DNA from: Leeuwenhoekiella aestuarii
Lineage (GTDB): Bacteria > Bacteroidota > Bacteroidia > Flavobacteriales > Flavobacteriaceae
Assembly (NCBI RefSeq): GCF_004104055.1
Contig: NZ_QOVJ01000003.1
Span: forward strand, 496,001-560,000
Length of the DNA: 64,000 bases
Reading direction: 5' to 3'
In this document: piece by piece, positions 42,666 through 51,974 of the stretch
Layout: each line of letters opens with the position of its first letter
How positions within the stretch are numbered: the stretch's first letter is position 1
Notes under the pieces: generated by a model
What the model was told of the DNA's origin: nothing
The model's database searches: none
Seen by the model: only the letters and a program-made list of their open reading frames with translations
Made by a program: the position numbers and the translations under genes

Positions 42666-43751
42666 TTAGTCAAAATAACTAAAACTCTGTCCATCTTTTA
42701 TTTTTAAAACGCTCTCGTAGATCATTTTAATTACATTTTCCACATCATCACGATGCACCATTTCTACGGTTGTGTGCATATAACGCAATGGCAAACTAAT
42801 TAATGCTGATGGCACTCCGCCATTGCTGTATGCAAAAGCATCTGTATCTGTACCTGTTGCACGACTGCTGGCTGCTCGTTGAAACGGAATTTTCTTTTCT
42901 TCTGCCGTATCAATGATTAAATCGCGCAATTTCTGTTGAATAGCCGGTGCATATGAAATTACCGGTCCTTCGCCTATTGCCGCGTGACCATTCGTTTTCT
43001 TTTCGATCATTGGTGTGGTTGTATCGTGAGTAACGTCTGTAACGATAGCAACGTTAGGTTGAATAGTATGCGTAATCATTTCCGCCCCGCGCAGACCTAT
43101 TTCTTCTTGAACCGAGTTTACAATATAAAGGCCAAAGTCTAACTTGTTACCATTTTCTTTAAGCAAACGTGCGACTTCAGCAATCATAAATCCGCCCATA
43201 CGGTTATCTAATGCACGACACACAAATTTATCGCCATTGAGCACGGTGAATGTATCTGGGTAGGTAATTACGCAACCTACATGAACTCCTAATTTCTCAA
43301 CTTCTTCTTTGTTCTTACAGCCAGTGTCTATAAAAATATTGTCTAAACTTGGTGCTTTCTCATTACTTTTATCACGTGTGTGAATAGCAGGCCACCCAAA
43401 GACACCTTTTACGATCCCGTTTTTGGTGTGAATGTTTACTAATTTAGATGGAGCAATCTGATGATCGCTACCACCATTGCGTATAACGTAGATCAAACCA
43501 TCATCAGTAATGTAATTCACATACCAAGAAATCTCATCGGCGTGACCTTCTATCACTACTTTATATTTAGCATCTGGATTGATAACACCTACTGCTGTAC
43601 CGTAGTTGTCTGTGATAAATGTATCAACATACGGTTTTAAGTATTCCATCCAGATTTTCTGACCTTCCCACTCATAACCGGTAGGAGCGGCATTATTTAA
43701 ATATGTTTCTAAAAAGTCTAATGACTTCTCATTTAAAATGCTTTTTGACAT
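42666..43751 (-). CDS. M42-family metallopeptidase
   Basis: This 361-residue enzyme belongs to the glutamyl aminopeptidase/TET group of dinuclear metallo-aminopeptidases, which assemble into large dodecamers. Metal ligands are visible in EGHADEISWYV, RALDNRMGGF, QEEIGLRGAE and TDVTHDT, and a C-terminal His in MHTTVEMVHRDD. The start used is ATG 43751 (MSKSILNEKS); a longer frame from 43796 adds hydrophobic residues that overlap the divergent gene's upstream region. It probably trims peptides in the cytoplasm. Monocistronic, with its own terminator. Confidence 0.92.
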   Translation of the reverse strand: MSKSILNEKSLDFLETYLNNAAPTGYEWEGQKIWMEYLKPYVDTFITDNYGTAVGVINPDAKYKVVIEGHADEISWYVNYITDDGLIYVIRNGGSDHQIAPSKLVNIHTKNGIVKGVFGWPAIHTRDKSNEKAPSLDNIFIDTGCKNKEEVEKLGVHVGCVITYPDTFTVLNGDKFVCRALDNRMGGFMIAEVARLLKENGNKLDFGLYIVNSVQEEIGLRGAEMITHTIQPNVAIVTDVTHDTTTPMIEKKTNGHAAIGEGPVISYAPAIQQKLRDLIIDTAEEKKIPFQRAASSRATGTDTDAFAYSNGGVPSALISLPLRYMHTTVEMVHRDDVENVIKMIYESVLKIKDGQSFSYFD

Positions 43752-43860
43752 AATTCTATTTTTGTACGAAAGTAAGAATATTAATACCAAAACCATAAGG
43801 CAATCTTGCCGATTGTGTACTTTTGGAACAGTTTTAGCGTTACATCAATTAAAAATTAAG

Positions 43861-44553
43861 TTGAAGAAATATACACTCCTTTTTGTGCTGTTTTATTCAC
43901 TGTTTCTAAGGGCTCAGACAACCGAAGAGCTTGAAAAGGAAAAAGATACTACTGACACAGAATATTTTTATGTAGAGGGTGACAGTATTGCACGGTCTGC
44001 AATTTTTCTGGAAGATGTTATTGTTTTGGGAAGATTGAAGTTTGACGATAATGCAGCCCGCCGTCGCTATTTGATTCTGCGCAGAAAAACCCGCAAGGTA
44101 TGGCCATATGCTAAGTTAGCAGGAGAACGATTGGTCGAGCTCAATGAGCGTTTAGATTCTATGCAGTCTAAACGAGACCGTAAACGATACACTAAAATCA
44201 TACAGCGCTATGTTGAAAATGAGTTTAAAGAAGAGCTCAAAAAGTTAACAAGGACCGAAGGGCAAATCCTGGTTAAATTGATGTACCGTCAAACAGGGCA
44301 AACCACCTTTGAGCTCATTAAAAACTACCGTAGTGGTCTAAAGGCTTTTCTGTTAAATACTACGGCGAGCTTTTTTGATATTTCACTCAAGGAAATTTAC
44401 GACCCTGAGGATGTACAAGAAGATTATCTGATTGAAGATATTTTACAACGTTCGTTTCAGGCTAAGGTTTTAGAGAAACAAGAACCGGCTATAGAACTCA
44501 ATTTTCTGGAGTTGGAAAATAAATGGCGTAAGCCTTCAAAAGGGATTAAATAA
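43861..44553 (+). CDS. DUF4294 family exported protein
   Basis: The 230-residue protein starts at TTG 43861, giving the signal peptide MKKYTLLFVLFYSLFLRA; the frame is open further upstream but without a better start. After it come an acidic segment and the DUF4294 domain, rich in Arg/Lys (AARRRYLILRRKTRKVWPYAKLA is its core region, near residues 64-86) and helical. Function is unknown. The stop overlaps the ATG of a 46-residue membrane protein (TAATG), so the two are coupled. Confidence 0.82.
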   Translation: MKKYTLLFVLFYSLFLRAQTTEELEKEKDTTDTEYFYVEGDSIARSAIFLEDVIVLGRLKFDDNAARRRYLILRRKTRKVWPYAKLAGERLVELNERLDSMQSKRDRKRYTKIIQRYVENEFKEELKKLTRTEGQILVKLMYRQTGQTTFELIKNYRSGLKAFLLNTTASFFDISLKEIYDPEDVQEDYLIEDILQRSFQAKVLEKQEPAIELNFLELENKWRKPSKGIK

Positions 44554-44693
44554 TGAAAATCTCTAAGATGAATTGGGTATACATAATAGCAGCTCTGATT
44601 ACGCTCGTAGGTTTAATTACGGGGAAGTATTTTTTCTTATTCTTTGCGATTCCTTTTGGATTCAACTGGTTTAAAAGCAAGAAGGAAGAATAA
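44553..44693 (+). CDS. 46-residue membrane protein
   Basis: A short gene that overlaps the DUF4294 stop by one base (TAATG). Its product has two hydrophobic helices (about 8-22 and 26-36) and a Lys-rich C-terminus (FKSKKEE). No family is recognised. Position, coupling and coherent membrane topology argue for a real gene. The pyrR promoter begins 38 bp after its stop. Confidence 0.6.
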   Translation: MKISKMNWVYIIAALITLVGLITGKYFFLFFAIPFGFNWFKSKKEE

Positions 44694-44730
44694 AACCTGT
44701 TTCCTGAAAAACTTCGTTTAAAAAAATATG

Positions 44731-44738
44731 TACCTTTG
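44731..44738 (+). promoter_or_regulatory. -7 box of the pyrR promoter
   Basis: TACCTTTG fits TAnnTTTG. A start about 5 nt later (44743) leaves a leader of some 22 nt before the ATG, too short for a PyrR-controlled attenuator of the Bacillus kind. Confidence 0.6.
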
Positions 44739-44764
44739 TCTACCAAACTAGCGTTTCTCCCACT

Positions 44765-45304
44765 ATGAGCCAGAAAGTCTTGCTTAATGCAAAAGAAATT
44801 AACATCATTCTAAACCGTCTGGCTTGTCAACTTATTGAAAATCATAGAGATTTTAAAGATACCGTTTTGATTGGCATACAGCCCCGAGGGATTTATGTTG
44901 CAGAACGTATTAAAAAGTTGCTTGAAGACGATTATAATATCCCTGACATTAAATTAGGGTATCTTGATATTACCTTTTTTAGAGATGATTTTAGACGAAG
45001 TGACAAACCACTTGAAGCTAATAAAACCAAGATAAATTTTGTTGTAGAAGATAAGAATGTGGTCTTTATAGACGACGTTTTATATACCGGTCGTAGCATC
45101 AATGCTGCGCTAACTGCTGTACAGAGTTTTGGACGTCCTAAAAACGTAGAACTTTTCACTCTTATAGATCGTCGTTTTAGCAGGCACTTACCTATTCAGC
45201 CCAATTATAGAGGGAGGCAGGTAGATGCGATAAACGATGAGAAAGTATTGGTGAAATGGGTAGAAAACGGGGGAGAAGATGTAGTCTATCTTGTAAATAA
45301 ATAA
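44765..45304 (+). CDS. pyrR: Bifunctional pyr regulator / uracil phosphoribosyltransferase
   Basis: The 179-residue protein has the PRPP-binding loop VVFIDDVLYTGRSINAAL and the N-terminal GIQPRGIYVA of PyrR. In Gram-positive bacteria PyrR binds pyr mRNA and UMP to control attenuation, and has weak uracil phosphoribosyltransferase activity. Here it precedes pyrB by 15 bp, in one transcript. The leader is too short for the usual attenuator in front of pyrR, so its regulatory role at this site is doubtful; the enzymatic role may dominate. Confidence 0.93.
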   Translation: MSQKVLLNAKEINIILNRLACQLIENHRDFKDTVLIGIQPRGIYVAERIKKLLEDDYNIPDIKLGYLDITFFRDDFRRSDKPLEANKTKINFVVEDKNVVFIDDVLYTGRSINAALTAVQSFGRPKNVELFTLIDRRFSRHLPIQPNYRGRQVDAINDEKVLVKWVENGGEDVVYLVNK

Positions 45305-45319
45305 TTATAAAGTACCAGA

Positions 45320-46252
45320 ATGAGCGAGTTAAGTGTAAACCACTTATTAGGGATTAAGTATATCACAAAAGCGGATATCGATCTCATTTTTGAAACTGCA
45401 GATCATTTTAAGGAAATAATCAATAGGCCGATTAAAAAAGTTCCTTCGTTACGAGATATTACTATTGCCAATCTCTTTTTTGAAAACAGTACTCGAACCA
45501 AACTTTCTTTTGAACTTGCAGAAAAACGTCTCAGTGCAGATGTAATTAACTTTTCGGCAGGGGCTTCTTCAGTAAAAAAAGGAGAAACGTTGATAGATAC
45601 GGTAAACAACATTTTGTCTATGAAAGTAGATATGGTTGTGATGCGTCATCCCAATCCAGGCGCCGGAGTTTTTCTTTCAAAAAACATAAAGGCTAGTATT
45701 GTTAATGCAGGTGACGGTGCGCACGAGCATCCTACGCAAGCGCTATTAGATAGTTACTCGATTTCAAAAAAACTGGGTGATGTTGGCGGAAAAAAAGTTG
45801 TTATCGTAGGAGATATTTTGCACAGCAGGGTTGCACTTTCTAATATTTTTGCACTAAAACTTTTAGGAGCAGAAGTGAAGGTTTGTGGACCAAAAACTTT
45901 AATGCCAAAGTATATTGAATCTCTGGGTGTTGAGGTAGAACTGAATCTTCGCAAAGCATTAGAATGGTGTGATGTGGCTAATATGTTACGTGTGCAAAAT
46001 GAGCGTATGGATATTAGCTATTTTCCTTCAACACGAGAATATACGCAGCAGTACGGTCTTAATAAAGAATTACTAGATTCTTTAGATAAAGAAATTGTAG
46101 TAATGCACCCGGGCCCCATTAACCGTGGAGTAGAGATCACCAGTGACGTGGCAGACAGCGGCCAGTCAATAATATTAAATCAGGTAGAAAACGGAGTCGC
46201 AATACGTATGGCTGTCATTTACCTTCTGGCATCAAAAATTAAACAACAATGA
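45320..46252 (+). CDS. pyrB: Aspartate carbamoyltransferase catalytic chain
   Basis: PyrB makes carbamoyl-aspartate in pyrimidine synthesis. The 310-residue protein has the carbamoyl-phosphate motif FFENSTRTKLSFE, the HPTQALLD motif and the C-terminal VMHPGPINRGVEI. No pyrI regulatory chain is adjacent, so it is probably an unregulated trimer. It follows pyrR by 15 bp and overlaps the next gene by ATGA (46249-46252), so all three are translated from one message. Confidence 0.97.
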   Translation: MSELSVNHLLGIKYITKADIDLIFETADHFKEIINRPIKKVPSLRDITIANLFFENSTRTKLSFELAEKRLSADVINFSAGASSVKKGETLIDTVNNILSMKVDMVVMRHPNPGAGVFLSKNIKASIVNAGDGAHEHPTQALLDSYSISKKLGDVGGKKVVIVGDILHSRVALSNIFALKLLGAEVKVCGPKTLMPKYIESLGVEVELNLRKALEWCDVANMLRVQNERMDISYFPSTREYTQQYGLNKELLDSLDKEIVVMHPGPINRGVEITSDVADSGQSIILNQVENGVAIRMAVIYLLASKIKQQ

Positions 46253-46584
46253 TTATAACCGAAAAAGAAAATTATACCATTCTTGCTGATGAAGAAGATG
46301 GTGTTAAAAGTTTTGCCTCTTTTTTAGATTTTATAATTCCTAAAGCGCATTCTGATAAAAATCTGGTAATAGATTTATTAAAATACGAGAAGTTAAATCT
46401 AGAAGAGCTCTTGTATTTTTTATCCATTTCTAATCAGCAACGGGCAGCTCAGAAGTCTTTTGTGATTGTAAATAAAGGCGTGCACATAGACGGTGTTCCG
46501 GAGGAGATTATGGTTGTGCCTACTTTAGGTGAGGCAAAAGACGTTATTGAACTTGAAGAGATTCAACGGGATCTGGGGTTTTAA
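46249..46584 (+). CDS. STAS-like hypothetical protein
   Basis: The 111-residue protein has the length and strand-helix pattern of a STAS domain (anti-sigma factor antagonist fold): NLVIDLLKYE as central strand and a later SFVIVNKG strand with ELEEIQRDLGF as the last helix. A phosphorylatable Ser/Thr in the canonical place is not obvious. It overlaps pyrB by four bases and lies 124 bp before rnz. The pyrB-STAS-rnz order is common in Flavobacteriaceae, but its job is unknown. Confidence 0.7.
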   Translation: MIITEKENYTILADEEDGVKSFASFLDFIIPKAHSDKNLVIDLLKYEKLNLEELLYFLSISNQQRAAQKSFVIVNKGVHIDGVPEEIMVVPTLGEAKDVIELEEIQRDLGF

Positions 46585-46708
46585 AGTAATCTGATTCTAG
46601 TGTTTTTTGTAGATTCTCGACTATCTGTGTTTCTTCAAATTTTCCTTTTTCTATTTTTAGCTGAATAAGCCGTAACTTACAGCAGAATAAAATTGTTATT
46701 TAATTTTA

Positions 46709-47629
46709 ATGAAGCTTACCATTTTAGGCTGTTATGCAGCTACACCACGTACGTTTACAAACCCAACTTCACAGGTTCTTCAAATTAAAAATCATTTATT
46801 TTTAATAGACTGTGGTGAGGGAACTCAGGTAGAATTACGTCGCAACAAGGTTAAGTTTTCAAAGATCAAGCATATTTTTATCTCGCATCTTCACGGAGAT
46901 CATTTTTTTGGTTTGGTTGGTTTAATTTCAACTTTCAGGCTACTCAATAGAGAAAATGAATTACACGTTTATGGACCTAAAGGAATAAAGCAAGCGATCA
47001 CGCTTCAGTTAAAATTGTCTAATTCCTGGACTAATTATCCACTGTATTTTCATGAATTAGAAAGTAAAGAGCCGCAAGTACTTTTTGAAGATGAGAAAGT
47101 TTCTGTAGAAACCATTCCTCTAAAACATCGTATTTACACGAACGGTTTTTTATTTAAAGAAAAGTCTGGAGAACGTAAACTGAATATGAGCGCCTGTCTT
47201 AAGCATGAAATAGATGTTGTTTATTATCGAAAAATTAAAGCCGGAGGAGATGCTAGGTTAGACGATGGCACGATAATACCTAATGAGAAACTGACTTTTG
47301 ATCCCGATCCGCCGCTTAGTTATGCATTTTGTAGTGATACGATTTACAAGCCAGATAATTTACCACAGTTAAAAGATGTTACATTCTTATATCACGAGTC
47401 TACTTTTTTAGAAGCACACGCAAAGCTGGCACTGCCTACTGGGCATTCAACAGCCAGAGAAGCCGGCTTGATGGCTAAACAGGCGAACGCTGCGTATCTT
47501 ATTTTGGGACATTATAGCACGCGCTATCCAGATCTGACGCTTTTTGCTAATGAGGCAAAAGCCGAATTTGAAAATGTACTCACAGCAGATGACGGTAAGG
47601 TCTTTGACTTTGATGAGTTGGTTTCCTAA
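46709..47629 (+). CDS. rnz: Ribonuclease Z
   Basis: RNase Z cuts the 3' trailer of tRNA precursors. The 306-residue metallo-beta-lactamase fold protein has the zinc motif SHLHGDHFFGL (H60, H62, D64, H65), an exosite-like insertion (residues about 165-205) and the C-terminal ATH-type region with HSTAREAG and GHYSTRY. Length is normal for the short bacterial form. Confidence 0.95.
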   Translation: MKLTILGCYAATPRTFTNPTSQVLQIKNHLFLIDCGEGTQVELRRNKVKFSKIKHIFISHLHGDHFFGLVGLISTFRLLNRENELHVYGPKGIKQAITLQLKLSNSWTNYPLYFHELESKEPQVLFEDEKVSVETIPLKHRIYTNGFLFKEKSGERKLNMSACLKHEIDVVYYRKIKAGGDARLDDGTIIPNEKLTFDPDPPLSYAFCSDTIYKPDNLPQLKDVTFLYHESTFLEAHAKLALPTGHSTAREAGLMAKQANAAYLILGHYSTRYPDLTLFANEAKAEFENVLTADDGKVFDFDELVS

Positions 47630-47775
47630 TGATTAATAACCTTTTTTGTTTAATTCAGCTATAGTTTTATAGTTGAAGCTTTTCTTTTTCCATTTAATTT
47701 TAAATTATCGTAAAAGATATGTTTGGGCTTTTTAACTTTATACCGCATTGATGTAACTTGCTTTAAAATTAGGAT

Positions 47776-48420
47776 ATGGCAGAAGATTTAAGTGACTATA
47801 GAAAGTCATATGAAAAAAGTGAATTAACCATTACTCAGAGTGATCAAGACCCATTTAAACAATTTAAAAAATGGTTTGAAGAAGTTGAAGAAGTCGCTGG
47901 TGTTGATGAGGTAAATGCGATGACGGTTTCAACCATAGGTTTAGATGGTTTTCCCAAAAGCAGGGTTGTTTTGCTTAAAAGTTATGATAAAGAAGGTTTT
48001 GTTTTTTATACCAATTATGAAAGTGAAAAAGGGAAAGCAATAGCCGCCAACCCTGATGTATGTTTATCTTTTTTTTGGCCCAATCTAGAACGTCAGGTAA
48101 TTATTAAAGGCAAAGCCGAAAAAGTTTCAGAAGAGACATCAAAAACGTATTTTAATTCAAGACCCGAAGGAAGCAGATTAGGTGCTTGGGTTTCTCCTCA
48201 AAGTGATGTTATACCAGACAGAGAATTTCTTGAAAAACGGCTGAAGGATTTAGAAAAAGAATTTTCTGAAAACGAAATTCCAAAGCCAGACCATTGGGGA
48301 GGTTATAAAGTTATACCTGTTGAATTTGAATTCTGGCAGGGCAGACCTAACCGACTTCACGACAGATTGCGTTATACACCCGGAGGAGTACATTGGAAGT
48401 TAGATAGACTTGCTCCTTAA
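47776..48420 (+). CDS. pdxH: Pyridoxamine 5'-phosphate oxidase
   Basis: PdxH is an FMN oxidase that makes pyridoxal 5'-phosphate. The 214-residue protein has the FMN-binding region MTVSTIGLDGFPKSRVVLLK, the SRLGAWVSPQSDVI segment and the C-terminal FWQGRPNRLHDRLRY. It begins a likely operon with sixA, ppk and ppx, with 12 bp to sixA. Confidence 0.96.
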   Translation: MAEDLSDYRKSYEKSELTITQSDQDPFKQFKKWFEEVEEVAGVDEVNAMTVSTIGLDGFPKSRVVLLKSYDKEGFVFYTNYESEKGKAIAANPDVCLSFFWPNLERQVIIKGKAEKVSEETSKTYFNSRPEGSRLGAWVSPQSDVIPDREFLEKRLKDLEKEFSENEIPKPDHWGGYKVIPVEFEFWQGRPNRLHDRLRYTPGGVHWKLDRLAP

Positions 48421-48432
48421 ATTATTTGAATC

Positions 48433-48918
48433 ATGAAAACACTATACCTTATACGTCATGCAAAGTCTTCATGGGAATTTGATTTAGATGATCATGAGCG
48501 GCCTTTAAATGATCGTGGTCTTGTAGATGCGCCTAAGATGGGTGCTTTCGTTAGAGAAAAAATAACAATGCCTCAGCGCATTGTAAGTAGTGATGCCGTT
48601 CGGGCAAAAACAACAGCGTTGTTGTATTTAAAGGCTTTGGGAATCCCGGAAGAACAATTAGAATTGAGCAATGAATTGTATGATTTCAACGGTATGGGCT
48701 TAGATAATTTTATAAGATCCTGTGGGGATTCTGTAGATAAACTAATGGTTTTTGGGCATAACAATGCATTGACCTATTGGGTGAATCAATATGGAGATAA
48801 AGCAATAGATAATGTGGCTACAGCAGCTTTTACTCAAATCAATTTTGATGTAGAACGTTGGGAAGATGTAGACCAGGGAAAAACGACTCTATACGTTAAA
48901 CCCAAGCAACTTAAATAA
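48433..48918 (+). CDS. sixA: SixA-like histidine phosphatase
   Basis: The 161-residue phosphatase of the histidine phosphatase superfamily has the RHG-like motif LIRHAKSSW (6-14) with H9, and the second catalytic histidine in FGHNNALTY. SixA removes phosphate from phosphohistidine in E. coli; the substrate here may differ. Its stop is directly followed by the ppk ATG (TAAATG), so it is part of the polyphosphate operon. Confidence 0.88.
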   Translation: MKTLYLIRHAKSSWEFDLDDHERPLNDRGLVDAPKMGAFVREKITMPQRIVSSDAVRAKTTALLYLKALGIPEEQLELSNELYDFNGMGLDNFIRSCGDSVDKLMVFGHNNALTYWVNQYGDKAIDNVATAAFTQINFDVERWEDVDQGKTTLYVKPKQLK

Positions 48919-51003
48919 ATGGATAACAGATTAAATATGGCAACACTGGGAGCAGATGAATCTCGATATATAAATAGAGAAATTAGTTGGCTACAGTTTA
49001 ATGCCAGAGTTTTACAAGAATCTGCAGATGAAAGCGTTCCATTGATTGAGCGTCTTCGGTTTGTAGGTATATTTTCAAACAATCTTGACGAGTTTTTTAA
49101 GGTACGTTATGCTACTGTAAAGCGTATCGTAGAAGCAGGTAAGAAAGGCCGAAAGGCACTGGGTGTTTATGCGGCAGATGAGCTTCTTGAAAAGATCACG
49201 CGTATAGTTATACAACAGCAAGAAGAGAGTATGAATATCATAGATGATATTCATCACCAGCTAAAAGATGAAGGTATTTATGTGATTAAGGAAAATGAAG
49301 TTCATTTCCCTGAGCATAGTGAGTTTATCAAGACTTTTTTTACTGAAAAGGTAAGTCCGGCATTGGTAACTATTGTTCTTAATGAAGATTTAGAATTACC
49401 GCGTATTCAGGATTTAGAAGCCTACTTGACCATTACGATGAAAAAGAAAGGTTCTAAAAAACCTATTTATGCATTGGTCGAAATTCCTAGTGAATTAGAT
49501 CGCTTTGTAGTCTTGCCTCAGGTAGATGGAAATGATTATATTATGATTCTTGATGATTTGATTCGGTATAATCTAGAATCTGTGTTCAGCATTTTTGAGT
49601 ACGATGATATATCGGCCCATATGATCAAGATTACCCGTGATGCAGAATTAGACTTAGACTCTGATTTAGGTAAAAGCTTTATAGAAAAGCTATCAAAAAG
49701 CGTCAAGGGCAGAGAAGATGCAGAGCCGGTACGATTTGTTCACGATCAGACAATCGGTACTGATACATTAGCCTTCTTACTCCAAAAATTGGGTATCGAA
49801 AATAACGATAGTATCATACCAGGCGGGCGGTACCACAATCGTAAAGATTATATGGATTTCCCGAGTCTGGGACGTACTGATCTTCTGTATGCAAAGCAAA
49901 AGCCTTTACCTATAAAAGACATCAGTCTTAACGATAGCATGTTTAAAAAGGTCGCGGAGAAAGATTTCCTTCAATATACACCGTATCACACCTTTGCTTA
50001 TGTGATCAAATTTTTACGGGAAGCTGCACTTGACCCCAAAGTTAGAACAATTAAAATTACGATTTATCGCTTGGCTAAATTGAGCCATGTTGCTAGCGCC
50101 CTCATCAATGCCGCGAAGAACGGGAAAGAAGTAACTGTACAAATTGAATTAAGAGCTCGCTTTGATGAAGAAAGCAATATGCGTTATGCTAACAAAATGC
50201 AAGATGAAGGCGTAAAACTTATTTTTGGTGTTCCGGGGCTTAAAGTGCACAGCAAAGTATGTGTAATTGAGCGACAAGAAGGTTCACGCTTAAAGCGTTA
50301 TGGCTTTATTAGTACAGGGAATTTTAATGGAATGACTGCAAAAATTTATACAGATTATACGCTGTTTACTGCGAATAAGCAAATACTTAAAGATTTGAGC
50401 AAACTGTTTAATTTCTTTGATACCAACTATATCGTAAATACCTATCAGCATTTAATTATTTCACCACATTATGCAAAAAATACGTTTTATAAGTTAATTG
50501 ATGCTGAAATTAAAAAAGTCAAGAATGGCGGGCGAGGCTATATTCGGTTAAAGCTGAATAGTATGTCTAATTACGCCATCATAGACAAACTGTACGAAGC
50601 TAGCCAAGCAGGAGTACAGATCGATATGATCATACGTGGTGTATGTTGTCTGATTCCCGGAGTTGAAGGGATGAGTGAAAATATTAAAATGATTAGTATC
50701 GTAGATAAATTTTTAGAGCATCCACGTGTTTTGATCTTTGGAAAGGAAGGCGAGGAAAAAGTGTTTATTTCTTCTTCAGACTGGATGACGCGTAATCTGG
50801 ATAATAGGGTAGAGGTTACTTGTCCTATTTATGACGAGGATATCAAAAAAGAGATTATAGAAACCTATACAATTTGCTGGAATGATAACGTAAAGGCCCG
50901 TGTAATATCGGCTAAACAAGATAACGCTTACCGTAGAAATGATGAGGCCCCGCTACGCTCTCAATTTGCTACCTACGATTACTATCTGAATAAATTGAAT
51001 TAA
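48919..51003 (+). CDS. ppk1: Polyphosphate kinase 1
   Basis: PPK1 makes long-chain polyphosphate from ATP. The 694-residue protein has the N-terminal YINREISWLQFNARVLQE motif and the catalytic region VHSKVCVIER with phospho-acceptor H444. The four-domain length is standard. It abuts sixA (no intergenic base) and is followed after 1 bp by ppx, giving synthesis and breakdown from one transcript. Confidence 0.97.
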   Translation: MDNRLNMATLGADESRYINREISWLQFNARVLQESADESVPLIERLRFVGIFSNNLDEFFKVRYATVKRIVEAGKKGRKALGVYAADELLEKITRIVIQQQEESMNIIDDIHHQLKDEGIYVIKENEVHFPEHSEFIKTFFTEKVSPALVTIVLNEDLELPRIQDLEAYLTITMKKKGSKKPIYALVEIPSELDRFVVLPQVDGNDYIMILDDLIRYNLESVFSIFEYDDISAHMIKITRDAELDLDSDLGKSFIEKLSKSVKGREDAEPVRFVHDQTIGTDTLAFLLQKLGIENNDSIIPGGRYHNRKDYMDFPSLGRTDLLYAKQKPLPIKDISLNDSMFKKVAEKDFLQYTPYHTFAYVIKFLREAALDPKVRTIKITIYRLAKLSHVASALINAAKNGKEVTVQIELRARFDEESNMRYANKMQDEGVKLIFGVPGLKVHSKVCVIERQEGSRLKRYGFISTGNFNGMTAKIYTDYTLFTANKQILKDLSKLFNFFDTNYIVNTYQHLIISPHYAKNTFYKLIDAEIKKVKNGGRGYIRLKLNSMSNYAIIDKLYEASQAGVQIDMIIRGVCCLIPGVEGMSENIKMISIVDKFLEHPRVLIFGKEGEEKVFISSSDWMTRNLDNRVEVTCPIYDEDIKKEIIETYTICWNDNVKARVISAKQDNAYRRNDEAPLRSQFATYDYYLNKLN

Positions 51004-51004
51004 G

Positions 51005-51904
51005 ATGATTGAGTTAAAAAAATATGGAGCCATAGATATAGGTTCTAATGCAATTAGACTTTTAGTAGCCAATGTTATAGAGGTTGAAGGTAGAGACTCT
51101 ATTTTCAGAAAGAGTTCATTAGTGCGGGTTCCGATTCGTTTAGGTGCAGACGTTTTTAAAGCTAAACGCATATCAGAAGAGAATATAGAGCGTATGATAG
51201 ATACAATGGAAGCTTTTAAGCTCCTTATGCGTGCTCATAAAGTTGTAGACCATAAAGCGTGTGCAACTTCCGCTATGCGAGAAGCAGAAAATGGAGAAGA
51301 AGTTGTAAAAATCATCAAGAAAAGAACCGGCGTACAGATCAATATTATAGATGGTAAAGATGAAGCTGCAATTATTGCTAATACAGATTTAAAATCGCTA
51401 ATTGCTACAGACCGCTCGTATTTGTATGTTGATGTAGGAGGAGGTAGTACAGAGTTTACACTTTATAGTGGAGGCGAAGTAGTAAACTCAAGATCGTTTA
51501 AATTAGGAACCGTACGTTTGCTGGAAGGCCTGGTGGGCCACAGTACTTGGGATGAGGTTGAAAGTTGGATTAAAGAAGTTACTAAAGGGCATACTAAGAT
51601 TGATTTGATTGGTTCAGGCGGAAACATCAATAAGATTTTTAAGTTAAGTGGTAAAAAAGATGGGAAACCTCTTACATACTTTTATATGGTAAGCTTTTAC
51701 GAATTCCTGCAGTCTTATACCTACGAAGAACGCGTAACTGAATTGGGTCTGAACCTAGATCGCGCTGATGTAATCATCCCAGCGACACGTATTTATCTTT
51801 CAGCGATGAAATGGAGCCGTTCAAAAAATATACATGTGCCTAAGATTGGTTTGTCTGATGGTATAGTAAAATCGCTTTACAACGATAAAAAGCAACCTGT
51901 TTAG
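51005..51904 (+). CDS. ppx: Exopolyphosphatase, Ppx/GppA family
   Basis: The 299-residue protein has the actin-like ATPase core: AIDIGSNAIRLLVANV at the start and VDVGGGSTEFTLYS in the second domain. It is the short two-domain form, lacking the HD domain of E. coli Ppx. It removes terminal phosphate from polyphosphate, or hydrolyses pppGpp. It begins 1 bp after the ppk stop. Confidence 0.93.
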   Translation: MIELKKYGAIDIGSNAIRLLVANVIEVEGRDSIFRKSSLVRVPIRLGADVFKAKRISEENIERMIDTMEAFKLLMRAHKVVDHKACATSAMREAENGEEVVKIIKKRTGVQINIIDGKDEAAIIANTDLKSLIATDRSYLYVDVGGGSTEFTLYSGGEVVNSRSFKLGTVRLLEGLVGHSTWDEVESWIKEVTKGHTKIDLIGSGGNINKIFKLSGKKDGKPLTYFYMVSFYEFLQSYTYEERVTELGLNLDRADVIIPATRIYLSAMKWSRSKNIHVPKIGLSDGIVKSLYNDKKQPV

Positions 51905-51974
51905 GTTGAAAATAAAAATAGTAGTAATATTGTTTCTGCTACAACACTGAACTTCAATGAAATTATAACAAATT

